From contig OX421967.1 of assembly GCA_949128115.1 (NCBI GenBank), positions 10,220,070 to 10,284,069 of the forward strand: a stretch of 64,000 bases of DNA, read 5' to 3'. The stretch is from Anaspis maculata. Its lineage: Eukaryota; Arthropoda; Insecta; Coleoptera; Scraptiidae. A program made the position numbers and the translations under genes. Positions 1 to 11,200 of the stretch are shown in pieces; the stretch's first letter is position 1; each line of letters opens with the position of its first letter. Below the pieces are notes generated by a model that was not told the DNA's origin, searched no databases, and saw only the letters and a program-made list of their open reading frames with translations.

Positions 1-222
1 ATTGTGTGGCAGTGCTACCAACTTAAAATAAAAAACTGAAAAAAATCGCATTTTCACAGTTTTCTTGAAAAAATCGTAGCAGCCTTGCTTCTCAAAACTA
101 AGAGATGAAACTTGACATGGTGATAGTCGAGTGAGAGGCTAATATCTCAATCTCAAAAAATTACGATTTAGGGCGTTCACAAAAAAATCAAACTTCATAA
201 TTTTCAAAGTATCATACTTAAC

Positions 223-566
223 TATTTTTTTCAAATGGCATGCCCCTAATTTTATAACGTTAATTTTTGGGTCAAAAACTGGTCCTTCGAATATTAATTT
301 TCTGAGTTTCTGACTCACCTTGTGAATATAAAAAATCAATACGTCCAGTGGTAGATATTTCTCTCTCATAATTCTGCCGCTAAAAGAGTAGACCTAAATT
401 TTTTGTACTAACAAAACTAGAAGGGTTCAAAGAGCCGTTCCTTGACCCTCCAAACCTCAAAAATGAAAGTCGAAAAAATGTTTCATCACTTTTCCGGAGT
501 TTCCTGAAGGGTCCCTCACAACGTACCTACTTGAGAGCTTTTCCGCCATTTTCTGGACACCCTGTC
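223..566 (+). repeat. Partial copy of a fold-back repeat
   Basis: The right part reads towards an end containing CCGCCATTTTCTGGACACCCTG. The stretch closely matches a better preserved copy at 41934-42340, including the block about 280-370 (TGGTCCTTCGAATATTAATTTT and GTCCAGTGGTAGATATTT). The left end is not recognisable here. It belongs to the group of elements with CAGGGTG/CACCCTG ends that recurs across this window. Confidence 0.6.
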
Positions 567-940
567 CTGTATAATTGATATTTTCTGAACTACAGCTGGA
601 AAAGTTGTGAAAGTAGGAGACAGGGCGAAATCAAGCAATTTAGGAGAAGATGCAGCCAGGTCAGGTAACTGACATCTTTTGCAAAGGATTGATTTGGCCG
701 TTCAACTAGGAAACTTACGAGTCAGTTTTGGGCACATTTGAAAAAAAAAAACACTTTAAACATTATTTACAACTCCTTTCAGAAAGTGTATATATTGTGT
801 ATTATAGGCAAATTAATAACAATCAACTTAGAGCACACCATTATTATTAAAAATGGGTAGTTGAAATTATGTACAATATCAAACAGTATTATTCATTCAG
901 CATTCATTCGGACTGTCAGTGTCAAACTTCATGAAAACAG

Positions 941-1144
941 GGGCCCGTTTCATAAAACTACAAACAACCATTTACAAGTAGTGTGTATTCTTGGCAACCT
1001 ATTGTTGCAACAATGTGTCGTCAAGGTTATACATTTGTAATTTGTCGTTTGTAGTTTTATGAAACACGACCCATTGTCACAACAATGGGTCGTCAAGGTT
1101 ATACATTTGTAATTTGTCGTTTTTAGTTTTATGAAACGGGTCCC
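941..1144. mobile_element. Short TIR element (MITE), GGGCCCGTTTCATAAAAC ends
   Basis: The ends are inverted repeats: GGGCCCGTTTCATAAAACTA on the left and its complement ending GAAACGGGTCCC on the right. The interior contains a direct repeat of about 75 bp (around 1005-1065 and 1075-1135: GGTCGTCAAGGTTATACATTTG and flanks). It has no coding capacity. I saw no clear target duplication. Confidence 0.65.
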
Positions 1145-1167
1145 AGGTATATTTAATACTACATACC

Positions 1168-1284
1168 GTATGATCAAAAACTTTCTTACCCAAGGGAGGT
1201 TGTGGTCCTGGTCATTGGCAGGCAAACGAGTCTGATTTTGGCCAGGCCACAGCCTCCCTTGAGTAAGAAAGTTTTTGATTATAC
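1168..1284. repeat. Imperfect palindrome, about 117 bp
   Basis: The left arm (GATCAAAAACTTTCTTACCCAAGGGAGG and onward) pairs with the right arm (CCTCCCTTGAGTAAGAAAGTTTTTGAT) around a short centre near 1225. It is probably a small fold-back element. It has no coding capacity. Confidence 0.6.
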
Positions 1285-2240
1285 CAGCTCTTCCAGTCCA
1301 TCTTCTAGGCACCATCCTGTATTTTTGGCATATCCACGAGTTTTTTTCATGAATTGTCATCAACGATAGACTTTTCCACTTTTATATGAGCTGTTAGGGC
1401 TCGGCAATGATCACCATACATTTCCGGTTGGCGCGCATTCGAACGGCCGTCAAATTGTCAACTCAATAGAGATTTAAACCGTTTTTCTTCGTTTTTCTTC
1501 TCAAAATGCCGTGGTTCAATTTTGTTCTGTGCCCGTGTTATGAGGTTTTCGTATTTGCGAAGGTCTCTGGCTCATTTGAAGCTCCAAAATCCATCATAAG
1601 CGTTGAGAATGTTCGATTTCAATAAGAGCCCAAATGTGAACCAATTTTCTTTTTCCCGCTAGCGGGCTATTACAGGGCACAAGCGCACAGATCTGAAAGA
1701 CGTTACAGAGCACTTTCCATATGAACTTGATTAGGCCGTGATCATGAAATTTTGCAATCGAATTAAGTTTGACTTGGTGGGTCAACTGTAAACTATGTAG
1801 GTATTTACTGCCGTGAGACTTCTCGAAAATCATCATTCAAACACGGGGTTTTTAATTTTTATAGTATTTGACCTTGAGCTTCAATTTGTACTCAAAATTC
1901 CTGGTGTTCTGGCCTTATGACTCCGATCTTGAACTTGAAGTTGAAATTTCAATTCTTACGACTAAAAAGTCGCTTATCACGTTGACACGTTGACAGTATC
2001 TACTATAAAGTTGCGAAGAATCTTGACTGGCCGAGCTTCACGCAAAGACGTCTGCCTCAATGTACTTATGTATACATTCTTCCATTTTCTTAGACTCAAG
2101 AGATCAAGATTTCATGAAGACCAATCTGTTAGCCACCACCACTGATCAATTAAAGAACTCAAAAACCATGAATATTTAGTTTTTCCTCAGTTTTCTTTCA
2201 CAACACCAAACGGCAGCATGAACGAACCCGTTGGAGCTCA
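1285..2240. other. Intergenic sequence, nothing recognised
   Basis: Ordinary AT-rich sequence. The open frames here are short and carry no recognisable domain or splice pattern. The last 100 bases before 2241 are the presumed 3' untranslated region of the minus-strand zinc-finger gene; I did not find a canonical AATAAA. Confidence 0.4.
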
Positions 2241-4158
2241 TCAGAACATGTCCAAGTTATTCATCGCGTTCAGCGTCTTGAACTCTTCCAGTTTGTTGTG
2301 CACCGCGACATGCATGTCGTACTGAGACAAACATTTGACTTTCAACGGACACTTCGGACATTTGAAGGCCGCCAGTTGGTGCTCCCTGAAATGTTTCTCC
2401 AAGACACTGGCCGCTTTCGTTTTGAACGTGCATTCGGCACACTTCAACCAAGCTTTTTCTCTGGAGACGACGACGACGGGCGGAAAAGGGTGTCTTTCCG
2501 ACTCGACGCCGACCGGATGGTGCCGTCCACTGAGGTGCTGCGTAAAGTGTCTTTTCAACTCACTCTTGTATTGGGTCACGAACGTGCAATGAGTGCACGT
2601 GAAACCGTCCTTGTTGAAATTGGAATCGTGCATCGACAAGACGTGGGTTTGCAAGTCGGCCTCTTGTTCCGTTCTGAACGTGCATCTGAGACATGCGAAC
2701 CGACCTTCGTCGGCGACGTTCTGCGGCATCGGCGGCTGTTTTTTTTTCAAACTTTCTTGGTCCTTGTTTTTTCCTTGCCTTGTGTTGCACGTTTTCAACG
2801 AAAAATTGTCCACTTTGACCTTTGGATTCGGCGTATTGTGCTCTTCCGATTTGCCGTGCAATAACAAGTGGCCGTTCAAAGCAGAAGCAGAGCGACTCTG
2901 GGCCTGGAACGGACACATTGGGCATTTGATGCCGCAGAGATGCTCCGCTTCCATGTGCCTGTTCAGAGTGTGATGCAAAGCAGTTTTGAACGGACATTTG
3001 GGACACGAGAGCAAAACCGAAACTTTGTTCTCGCCGGAGCCATGTTGCAAGGCGTGTACTTTCGGACGCACGGATTCGGCCACGGACGTGCACTTTGCAC
3101 ATTCGACGGTTTCGAATTTCTTGTTGAAACCATGCGCTGACTTCATGTGCGTTTGCAAATCGAATTGCTGCCTGGTTTTGAAATGACACTGAACGCATAC
3201 AAACCACTTCTCACAGAATAAGACGTCCTTGGTAGCTTTCGAATCTTCTTCTTGCTCGGTACGCTTCTGGTTATTTTCCAACAAAGACTTGCTCATTATC
3301 AAGTCACCCATTGCCGTATGCTGCAACATGTGAAGCTTCCATTCGGATAATTTTTCACATCTGAACGGACATATTGGACATTTGGTGCTGTAGTCGATAA
3401 GAATATGACTTTTGATGTGTTCGCTCAGAGCGCTTTCCGAATAAGTATTTAATCCACATTTGGAACACTCAAGCGAAGTTCCTCTACTGGTGGAATGTTG
3501 CGACTCGTGCTGTCTAAGACAAGACCTGATTTTAGTTTTGTATGGACACTTGGCACACTTGAAGAAAGCATGCGATGACACGACAAGCGAATTGAGGTCG
3601 ATCTTTGAGCGTAATCGCTGTTGCCGCTGGCGCTTTGGTTTCATATACACTGTTCTCATTACAGTATAAGTTTTGGTATATTCGCGCTTATTCTTGTTGG
3701 AAATAAACAATTTTGTACCAGTCTTTGCTTTCGGGTCGGTTTCATGTTCGGTTGGCGAAATATTTGGTTTCGAACAGCAAGAGCAGAGGTGTTTGATGAG
3801 CGATAGAGTGGAATGAGTTTGCAACTGGCACTGATTGCAGTTGTACCAAACAGAATTGTCCTCTATTTGTTTGCTCCGATTGTCGATTCTTCTTCTTGCT
3901 TGCTTGCCGCTGAATGCCAATTTGTTGTACTGAGATTTTAATTTGAAGCTGGTGCAGAAAAGCTGACCCATGGCGGTATGTATGTAGGCGGAGTTGACGT
4001 TCCTGTGCAATTTTCGGACGTGGTGACTGAGCTGGAAGGGCCACTCTGACTGATACGAACATTGCGTACACAAGTTTTCCTTGACGGAAGAGGATGCTTG
4101 TAACCTGTTAGCTGGAGATTAGTCGAGATGGAAAAAAACAAAGTCTTCCAACTTACAT
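2241..4158 (-). CDS. C2H2 zinc-finger protein, about 13 fingers
   Basis: The coding exon is 4104-2241 (stop at 2243-2241), preceded by a 52-bp intron 4156-4105 (GTAAGT...AACAG). About 13 C2H2-like units run through roughly 620 residues. The first has Cys at residues 13 and 16 (CTQCSYQSEWPFQLSHH); clear ones include CAKCPYKTKIRSCLRQHESQH, CPICPFRCEKLSEWKLHMLQH and CTHCTFVTQYKSELKRHFTQH. One near the middle (CAKCTSVAES) is degenerate. The C-x2-C-x-[FY]-x-[TS] style resembles REST/hunchback-type fingers, so nuclear DNA or RNA binding is likely, target unknown. The exon has no in-frame ATG before finger 1. Joining the upstream exon end ...CAAAAT to the downstream G creates ATG in a good insect context, so the start codon appears to be split by the intron. 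A phase-2 intron just before finger 1 also occurs in the THAP-finger gene at 55-58 kb, which supports common ancestry. Confidence 0.8.
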
Positions 4159-4424
4159 TTTGCTCTTTTTTTCTTTGATTATTGATGTTCTGATTAGTTT
4201 TCGGCACCAGAAATACCGTAACAGAATGAAAAAGTTGCCTTGACTTGACAGATGGTATAATTGACATTAGTGACCAGTGTTGCCAACCTCTCGAAAGCAG
4301 ATTATCGTACCGCCAGGTTCAAATTATCGTATTTCATGCCACTGTACTGGACCGTACGCAGATGTATGTAAGTGCGGACAATAATAATAGGTAATACTGA
4401 AAAAAAATTGTGTTCATGACACTT

Positions 4425-4890
4425 GAGCGACACACGCAAATCGAAACGAAAAAATGGGCGAATCCAAGGGGCGAATCACACAGAATGGCGTGTGGAATGA
4501 TAATCTAGAATAAAATTGCGGATTATACATGAATTTTTGCAAAAAAAAATAAAGAAGGAACAACACGTTGAAATAAGAACAAATTCAGTTTCTGGATGTT
4601 GTTGTATTGTTGGTTGCCTACATCACTTCAGTGAAAAATTAGATTAGGTCTGTGTCGTACAGTGACTTATAACACCAACAAAACAATGTTGCGCAATGTT
4701 GTGAGTGGCTTGAGATGGGCACCGCATAGTAAAATAGTACGACAATCTGTGGTACGACAGAAACAATTCAACTGCAAAGAAACTTTAAGTGCGATCGTAA
4801 TTTCCCCCTCGGTTAAGATTATCCTACTAATCATCGTAAGTATAAGGCAACACAGTTTGTTTCGTGGTTAAAAAAAGTACAAGTAGGTAG
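4425..4890 (+). repeat. Duplicated segment, partner at 59.5-59.9 kb
   Basis: This stretch aligns along most of its length with 59530-59940. Shared landmarks are GGCGTGTGGAATGAT, TGTTGTTGTATTGTTGGTTGCCTACATCACTTCAGTG and CAATTCAACTGCAAAGAAACT. Both copies include a potential exon followed by a 5' splice site (GTAAGT here, GTGAGT in the other). It is either a dispersed element or a duplicated gene fragment. Confidence 0.65.
4686..4835 (+). CDS. Possible first exon with mitochondrial-type presequence
   Basis: An ATG at 4686 opens 50 codons ending exactly at a GTAAGT donor (4836). The N-terminus (MLRNVVSGLRWAPHSKIVRQ) is rich in Arg, Ser and hydrophobic residues with no acidic residue, as in mitochondrial targeting peptides. 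The following residues end in a hydrophobic run. The duplicate at 59.77 kb keeps MSRVGLRWVP and a donor site but reaches a stop after 25 codons. No downstream exon was found, so this may be a relic of a duplicated gene for a mitochondrial protein. I do not recognise the product. Confidence 0.25.
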
Positions 4891-5859
4891 TTGGTTTACA
4901 AGTGCGTCAGCGAGTGCGTCTGTAGGGTGTCATGGGCCCAAATTTTTCTTTTACAATTATTATTATTCAGTCAAAATTGTCCATATTACAAATATGTCGT
5001 TATCATGTCCGTCTGAATCATTGCATACCTCGTTGCATACGCAAGCAGTGCACGTCTAGTTCATACGCATTTACTATGAAAAAGTGGTTTCGGTGAATTT
5101 GTCTGAATTTTACTTTCCCGGCCCCCACGAGCACGGAGGGAAAGTATTGTAATCGTGCAGAAAAAAAAAGTTGAGATTATGCCGGATATATCCATTTTGA
5201 GGTCCCCCAAGACGATTAAGACAATTTCCAGAATGATGTTTGTCCGTGTGTCTGTGATCTTCCACGATAACTGCCGAAACGTTGATCCGATCGACTTAAA
5301 ATTTGGTATGCAGACGGGGTTTCACCCTGGAATGACCGGATTAGTTTTTGGCTGTCATCTGTCAAACAGAAGTGTCGCTATCAGAAAATGACAGAAGCTA
5401 CATCTCACGAAACTCAACTTGCAATATGTCATTCGAAAGCCCTTGAAAAACTGTATCCAGAACAGTTAAAAGTATTTCCATATCTGTTATCTGTCAAATT
5501 ATAAAAAATGTCAAAGTCTAGAACTTTGTCATTTATTTATTCAAAATCTATACGACAGATTTAAACGAAACTCGGCAGGAAGCAACATTACCAAAGAATC
5601 AAGCTAATGCTGAAGTTGGAGTTTTCCATCATTCACCAGCCGAGCGCTATGAATTTTCAAAGTTTGGCCTGGCCGAATTCAGCCGGGCTTGCCTGTTGCT
5701 TGACTTTTGGCCTATTCAATTCTCTTAGCAACCAAACCGGTACGTTTCTGTTACATTGACGTATCTATCGTGATCCCTGTTATCTATGTCAAAGTGACAA
5801 ACTGATTATGGATGCAGGCAGATCTTGGTGTGTTTTCTTTTATCGTTTAGGACAACAGT
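4891..5859. other. Intergenic sequence, probable old repeat
   Basis: No supported gene. The stretch around 5110-5400 (GGGAAAGTATTGTAATCGTG, then TTTGTCCGTGTGTCTGTGATC) has the look of a dispersed repeat with short CCGTGTGTCTG-type runs, but only one copy is in this window. Confidence 0.35.
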
Positions 5860-6320
5860 GCGCTCCGATACGTTGTGTCTTCAAGTATCGTTTTGGGGGG
5901 CTCCGTGAACCCCCTTGTGTTTTCTGTAGCTTTAGCAACTCCAGTATGCCCATCCCGTTTTGGTGTATACCTAAGTTCAATCTCTAATGTGTCCAGTTCC
6001 CTTGTATGATTCGGTACCAGGGTCCCATCTTTTCTTACTGCCGTCCAAAGCCCTGATGGGGCCCCCACTTGTGACTATCAGATTTTGCCGTTTCAGGACA
6101 AGCGACGCCGTTGTGTCTTCTTGGGTTGGTTGAAGCCCTATGGCTCCCTGGTGTCTACGGGTGTCTCTTGGAGTCCCACTGAGCCCCCCTCTCGTCTTTT
6201 CAGTCTTCAGAACTATTGTGCCGTCAGGTGTGTTCCGGACCTGCCCTTTTTAAGGGCTCGAAGCCTCATTCCACATGTCGTTTGGGGCGAGGTTTGGGGC
6301 CCTGAAGTGCAAATAATAAG
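5860..6320. repeat. GGGGCTC-rich degenerate repeat block
   Basis: Short motifs such as GGGGGGCTC, GAGCCCCC, AAGCCCTGATGGGGCCCC and AAGCCCTATGGCTCCC recur at loose spacing. The same vocabulary appears on the other strand at 21180-21860 and again at 42950-43200 and 58490-58540, so this is an interspersed degenerate minisatellite-like family. Open frames here come from this composition. Confidence 0.5.
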
Positions 6321-6499
6321 AACTCCCGCCAGGTATTCTACCCGTGAACCGATTTTCACCAAATATTTTTTAAACAATCGGTAAGTGGTTCTTGGTTATT
6401 CCCTCGGATATTCCCCAACCATTTTTTCATCCAATCTTCTGAATTATTTTGGTTGAAAAACAACCTTCTTTCTATGGAACCAAATGTTCTGATGGATGA

Positions 6500-7995
6500 G
6501 GTTCTACAGCGTCTTGAACCTTGAACCGCAGTGTTTTATTGTGATGTGTGTATCCAAGTTATTTTTCCTGGAAGGTCGCTGGACTTGGTCGATTTTTTCT
6601 TTAGTTTCACAATCATTTGATATGTGATCGTGCAGATCGAACTGTTCTGCCAACAAGTGTCCAACAATGGTTGCAGAATGCCGTCGCTCGGCTTGTCTAC
6701 CCAAGCTCTAAATTGAAGATATAGGGTTGAAATTTGACACACAGATGCGATGCAGTAAAAGTTCTCAATCAAGTTTGTGTAATTTCATCATCATGTCTGA
6801 AGTAGAAAATTTTTTCAATAAGGAACTAGCATTGCATTTTTGAGATATCATACAACAGTGAACTACCTAGTTCTGCCTTTGGATTAAGTATTTCATCACC
6901 TTGGACCTAACCTATCATTTGTTCTGTCCGCTTAACAATGGATGCAGGATGCTCGCTAAACGCTCAGCTCAATAGAATTTTTCCATCAATTTCCAAATCG
7001 AATCCTTCTCCTCCCGAAGGGACACTTCGATCAAAATCATCACTGAAGTCTCTGGATACCGCCGGGAAAGTTTTGTGTCGCCCCACAACAGATTTACTTA
7101 ATATGCGATCGCGCAAAATGAACGGTTCTGCCACGATATCTGTGTAATTGTTGGTCCGATCGAATCGGAATCAGGAACGGAAGCATAATTCAAGTCTGGA
7201 ATGAGCTGATTGAACTATGGGTAAATAATTCTCACTGGAAGGCCCGCAGATGGCACATTGGGCTTGGACCTGTCTTCCCAAGCCCTAAATTGAAGATATA
7301 GACTTGAAATCTAACACACAGATGCAGTAAGGGTCCTGAATCAAGTTTGCCTAATTTGATCACGATGTCTGAACTAGAAACAAAAATTAATTAAGGAACC
7401 AGCAATGCTTTCTTGTACTTAATATGCGATCGCGCAAAATGAACGGTTCTGCCACGATATCTGTGTAATTGTTGGTCCGATCGAATCGGAATCAGGAACG
7501 GAAGCATAATTCAAGTCTGGAATGAGCTGATTGAACTATGGGTAAATAATTCTCACTGGAAGGCCCGCAGATGGCACATTGGGCTTGGACCTGTCTTCCC
7601 AAGCCCTAAATTGAAGATATAGACTTGAAATCTAACACACAGATGCAGTAAGGGTCCTGAATCAAGTTTGCCTAATTTGATCACGATGTCTGAACTAGAA
7701 ACAAAAATTAATTAAGGAACCAGCAATGCTTTCTTGAGATTCAGCAACAATTAGCTTCCTAGTTCTACCCTTCAGAATATTTCATCACCTTGGAAACCTA
7801 ACAACCTGTTACTTGTTCTGTAGGCCCGACAATGGATGCAGGATGCTTGTTCAACGTCCAACTCAATAAAAAAATTCCATAGATTTCCAAATAGAATTCT
7901 CCCCCACCCGAAGGGACACTTCGATCAAAATCATTACTGACGTCCCTGGATACCGCCGGGAAAGTTTTGTGTCGCCCCACAACAGATTTTTTATA
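6500..7995 (+). repeat. Old tandem duplication containing a young one
   Basis: Two diverged long units are visible. Sequence at about 6710-7095 matches about 7590-7990, ending in both with GATACCGCCGGGAAAGTTTTGTGTCGCCCCACAACAG. Between and overlapping them lie two apparently identical 321-bp units (7096-7416 and 7417-7736). No coding capacity was recognised. Confidence 0.75.
7096..7736 (+). repeat. Perfect 321-bp direct tandem duplication
   Basis: The unit starting ACTTAATATGCGATCGCG occurs at 7096 and again at 7417. It reads the same to the end of the unit (AGCAATGCTTTCTTG). I saw no difference by eye. Identity of this kind implies either a recent event or gene conversion, or an assembly artefact. 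Confidence 0.85.
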
Positions 7996-8041
7996 TGTTG
8001 TAGATCTTGATTCGAGAAAAACATTCCTTGAAAATTGGACC

Positions 8042-8222
8042 TGTTGCATATCAGTTAGGTCACTAGGTTGGCAGTAGTGAGTGACGGTTGAAGTAAGACA
8101 CTTGAATGACATACACAAACATAACCTAAGAATGTACAGATGTCAACATGATATAAAATAAAACTACAATTCAAGTTTATAAATGTTTATTATTAATAAC
8201 TACATAAATAGAGTATATTACA
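8042..8222 (+). repeat. 5' LTR of the young gypsy element
   Basis: 181 bp, TG...CA, preceded by the target duplication GGACC. It matches the two parts of the 3' LTR with no visible substitution. Confidence 0.92.
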
Positions 8223-8234
8223 TGGTGTCAGAAG
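8223..8234 (+). promoter_or_regulatory. Primer-binding site, tRNA-Leu type
   Basis: TGGTGTCAGAAG directly abuts the 5' LTR. This is the 12-nt start known from retroelements primed by tRNA-Leu (for example HERV-L). The assignment rests on that resemblance. Confidence 0.7.
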
Positions 8235-8255
8235 AAAACGAAGTAAAACCCCGAT

Positions 8256-11200
8256 ATGGATGTCGTAAATAAACCGTCCACTCTCAAGATAAAAGGGAAT
8301 CCAAAAGTGGACTGGCCACGATGGTACAGCGGTTTCGACAATTTTCTGCACGCCGCGGGATTAAATGATAAGCCCGATGAAAGAAAAATCGCGCTCCTGA
8401 TAAATCTGATCGGAGAAGATGCTCAGGAGTTGATGGAGAATTTCGAGTGGACTCAAGCAAACGACAAGAAGGTGTTCAAAACAGTTGTCGAAAAGTTCGC
8501 TGAGTACTGTATTCCATTAAAAAACGTAACTGTAGAGCGGTACAATTTTAACTCGATTGTACAGAGGGAAAGTGAAACTTTCGAAGAGTTCCTGACCAAT
8601 TTGAAAACGAAAGCAAACAGCTGTGATTTCGGAACATTAAAGGACAGCCTGATTCGCGACAGAATTGTCTATGGTATACACGATAAGGAGCTACAGAAAA
8701 GACTTTTAAGAGACGCCAAGTTAACGTTGGAGAAAGCTGTGGAACTGTGCATCGCAGCCGAACAAAGCAAAGCCCAAGTATCGATCATGAATGCAGCCGG
8801 TGCAGCCAGCATCGAAGCGGTACGAAAAACGCAAAACAAAAGCGAAACCCGTCAGCACCATCATGATATTAAGAAGTACGACTCGAAGTCAACACGTACA
8901 TGCGGAAAATGTGGAAGATCACACAGTTTTGGAAACTGTCCAGCCTTCGGGAAAACCTGTTCCTTGTGTCGAAAGTCGAATCACTTCAAGGAGCAATGTT
9001 GGAGTAGAAGAGGATCGCAGAAGAAAATCAAGGAAGTCGTGGCGGAGGAAAGCGATGGAGATTTCGAAGAAGAGCTCAAGAAGGTTTTCATTTCGGAAGT
9101 GAGAGAATCAAGTGAAAACAGGTGGTATACAAATTTAAATATCCTAAACACGCCTGTCAAGTTGAAATTGGATAGTGGTGCGGAAGTGAACATTCTGCCA
9201 GCCAGATACATTTCCCAATTGAAAATTCCAAGCGCAAAAATTGAGAATTGTAAAACCGTTTTGTTGTCGTTTGGTAATCATGAAATAGAGACGGTAGGAA
9301 AAGTGAAACTTAAATGTAGACATGAAAACGGAAAGGTCTTGCAGGTTGAATTTGTAATTGCTAGAGTAGACTCAGAACCATTGCTAGGTTTGGATAGCTC
9401 GATAAAATTTGGCTTGTTAAAGAGAGTTTGTGAAAATGTAAAACTTGAATCGGTCGAAGATGTATGTGCTAAAAACAGTGTTGTTTTTAAAGGTTTTGGG
9501 TGCATTCCGGGAGAACATCATCTGGAAATTGACAAAGACGTAAAACCCGTTATACATCCTCCTAGAAAAGTACCCCTGGCCTTGCAAGAAACATTGAAGA
9601 AAACTCTAGATCAACTGGAGAAAAATCACATCATCGAGAAAGTCGACTATCCAACAGACTGGGTGAATAGCCTTGTAATCGTCGAAAAGAAGAATGGAGA
9701 ATTAAGGCTGTGTCTCGATCCCAAGGACCTTAATCAAGCAATGAAGAGAGAACACTACATGATTCCGACAAATCAAGACATCACATCAAGACTGAGTGGT
9801 AAGAAGATTTTCACGGTTGTAGATATGAGCCAAGGGTTCTGGCACGTGAAGCTGGATAAAGAGAGCTCTGATTTGTGTTGCTTCAATACACCCATGGGAC
9901 GATACAAGTTTTTACGATTGCCATACGGAATTAAAGCCGCACCAGAAATTTTTCAAAAAGAAGTTATCCGAATTTTTGGAGGTATAAGCGGTGTACACAT
10001 AATTTTCGATGATCTGATTATAGCGGCTGACACAGAAAAACAACATGACGAAATTATGATGAATGTAATCGAAACAGCCAAAAAGAACAACGTCAAGTTC
10101 AACAAAAACAAAATCCAATTTAAAGTTGACCAAGTCAAATATATGGGTCACATTGTGTCGAAAGAGGGACTGAAACCAGATGCAGAAAAGGTCAGAGCGA
10201 TCAAAGAAATGGAAGTACCTAAAAACAAAGAGGACGTCAGAAGATTCCTTGGTATGATAAACTACCTGCATCACTTCATTCCGAACATTTCAAAAATGAA
10301 CGCGCCTCTACGTGAGCTGATCAAGAAAGAAACTGCATGGCACTGGAATGAAAAGCACCAAGAAGCTTTCGAAGAACTGAAGATGACCTTATGCTCAACG
10401 CCGACGCTGGTCTACTATGATCCAAAGCTACCTGTCACCATCCAGACAGATTCCTCACAAGATGGAATGGGTTGCTGCCTACTACAAAATGGACATCCGA
10501 TTTCATATGCGTCAAGATCGTTAACGAAGAGTGAGAAAAACATGGCCCAGATCGAAAAAGAATTACTGGCGATTGTCTTCAGTTTGCAGAAATTCCATTA
10601 CTACGTCTATGGAAAAAACGTAATCAAAATCGAAACTGATCATAAACCATTGATCACAATAACGAAGAAAGAGATAACAAGTTGCACAGCAAGATTGCAA
10701 AGAATGCTTTTGCAGTTGTTGAAATACAACTTAGAAGTTGTTTATGTCCCCGGTAAGCAAATGTTCATAGCTGATACCCTTTCAAGAGCGTATTTGAAAG
10801 ATCCCGTCCAAGATGATCCCGAACTGGATGTGGTGGTACATAGTATTGCAGAGAATTTGGCGATATCACAGGAGAGGAAAAGAAAAATAAAAGACGCAAC
10901 ACTCGATGATGAGGTACTAAAAAAAGTTATGAATTTTTGTAAAACCAACTGGCCGACTGATAAATCGAAAATGCCTGAAGACACTATCAGGTATTGGAAA
11001 ATTAAGAATGAATTGATTACTGATGGCGACTTACTGTTCAATGGTGACAAATTGGTCATACCATTGAAGATAAGAGAAGAATTCCTGGATGAGATTCATG
11101 AAGGACACCAAGGAATTGAAAAGTGCAAGGCGAGAGCGAGAGAAAGCTTGTACTGGCCGGGAATATCGCAGGATATTGAAAAAAAAGTAAATGGATGCCC

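Noticed and set aside
2298..2864. 188-codon frame on the plus strand opposite the zinc-finger exon
   Set aside because: It is the antisense shadow of repeated Cys/His codons; no domain and no splice support.
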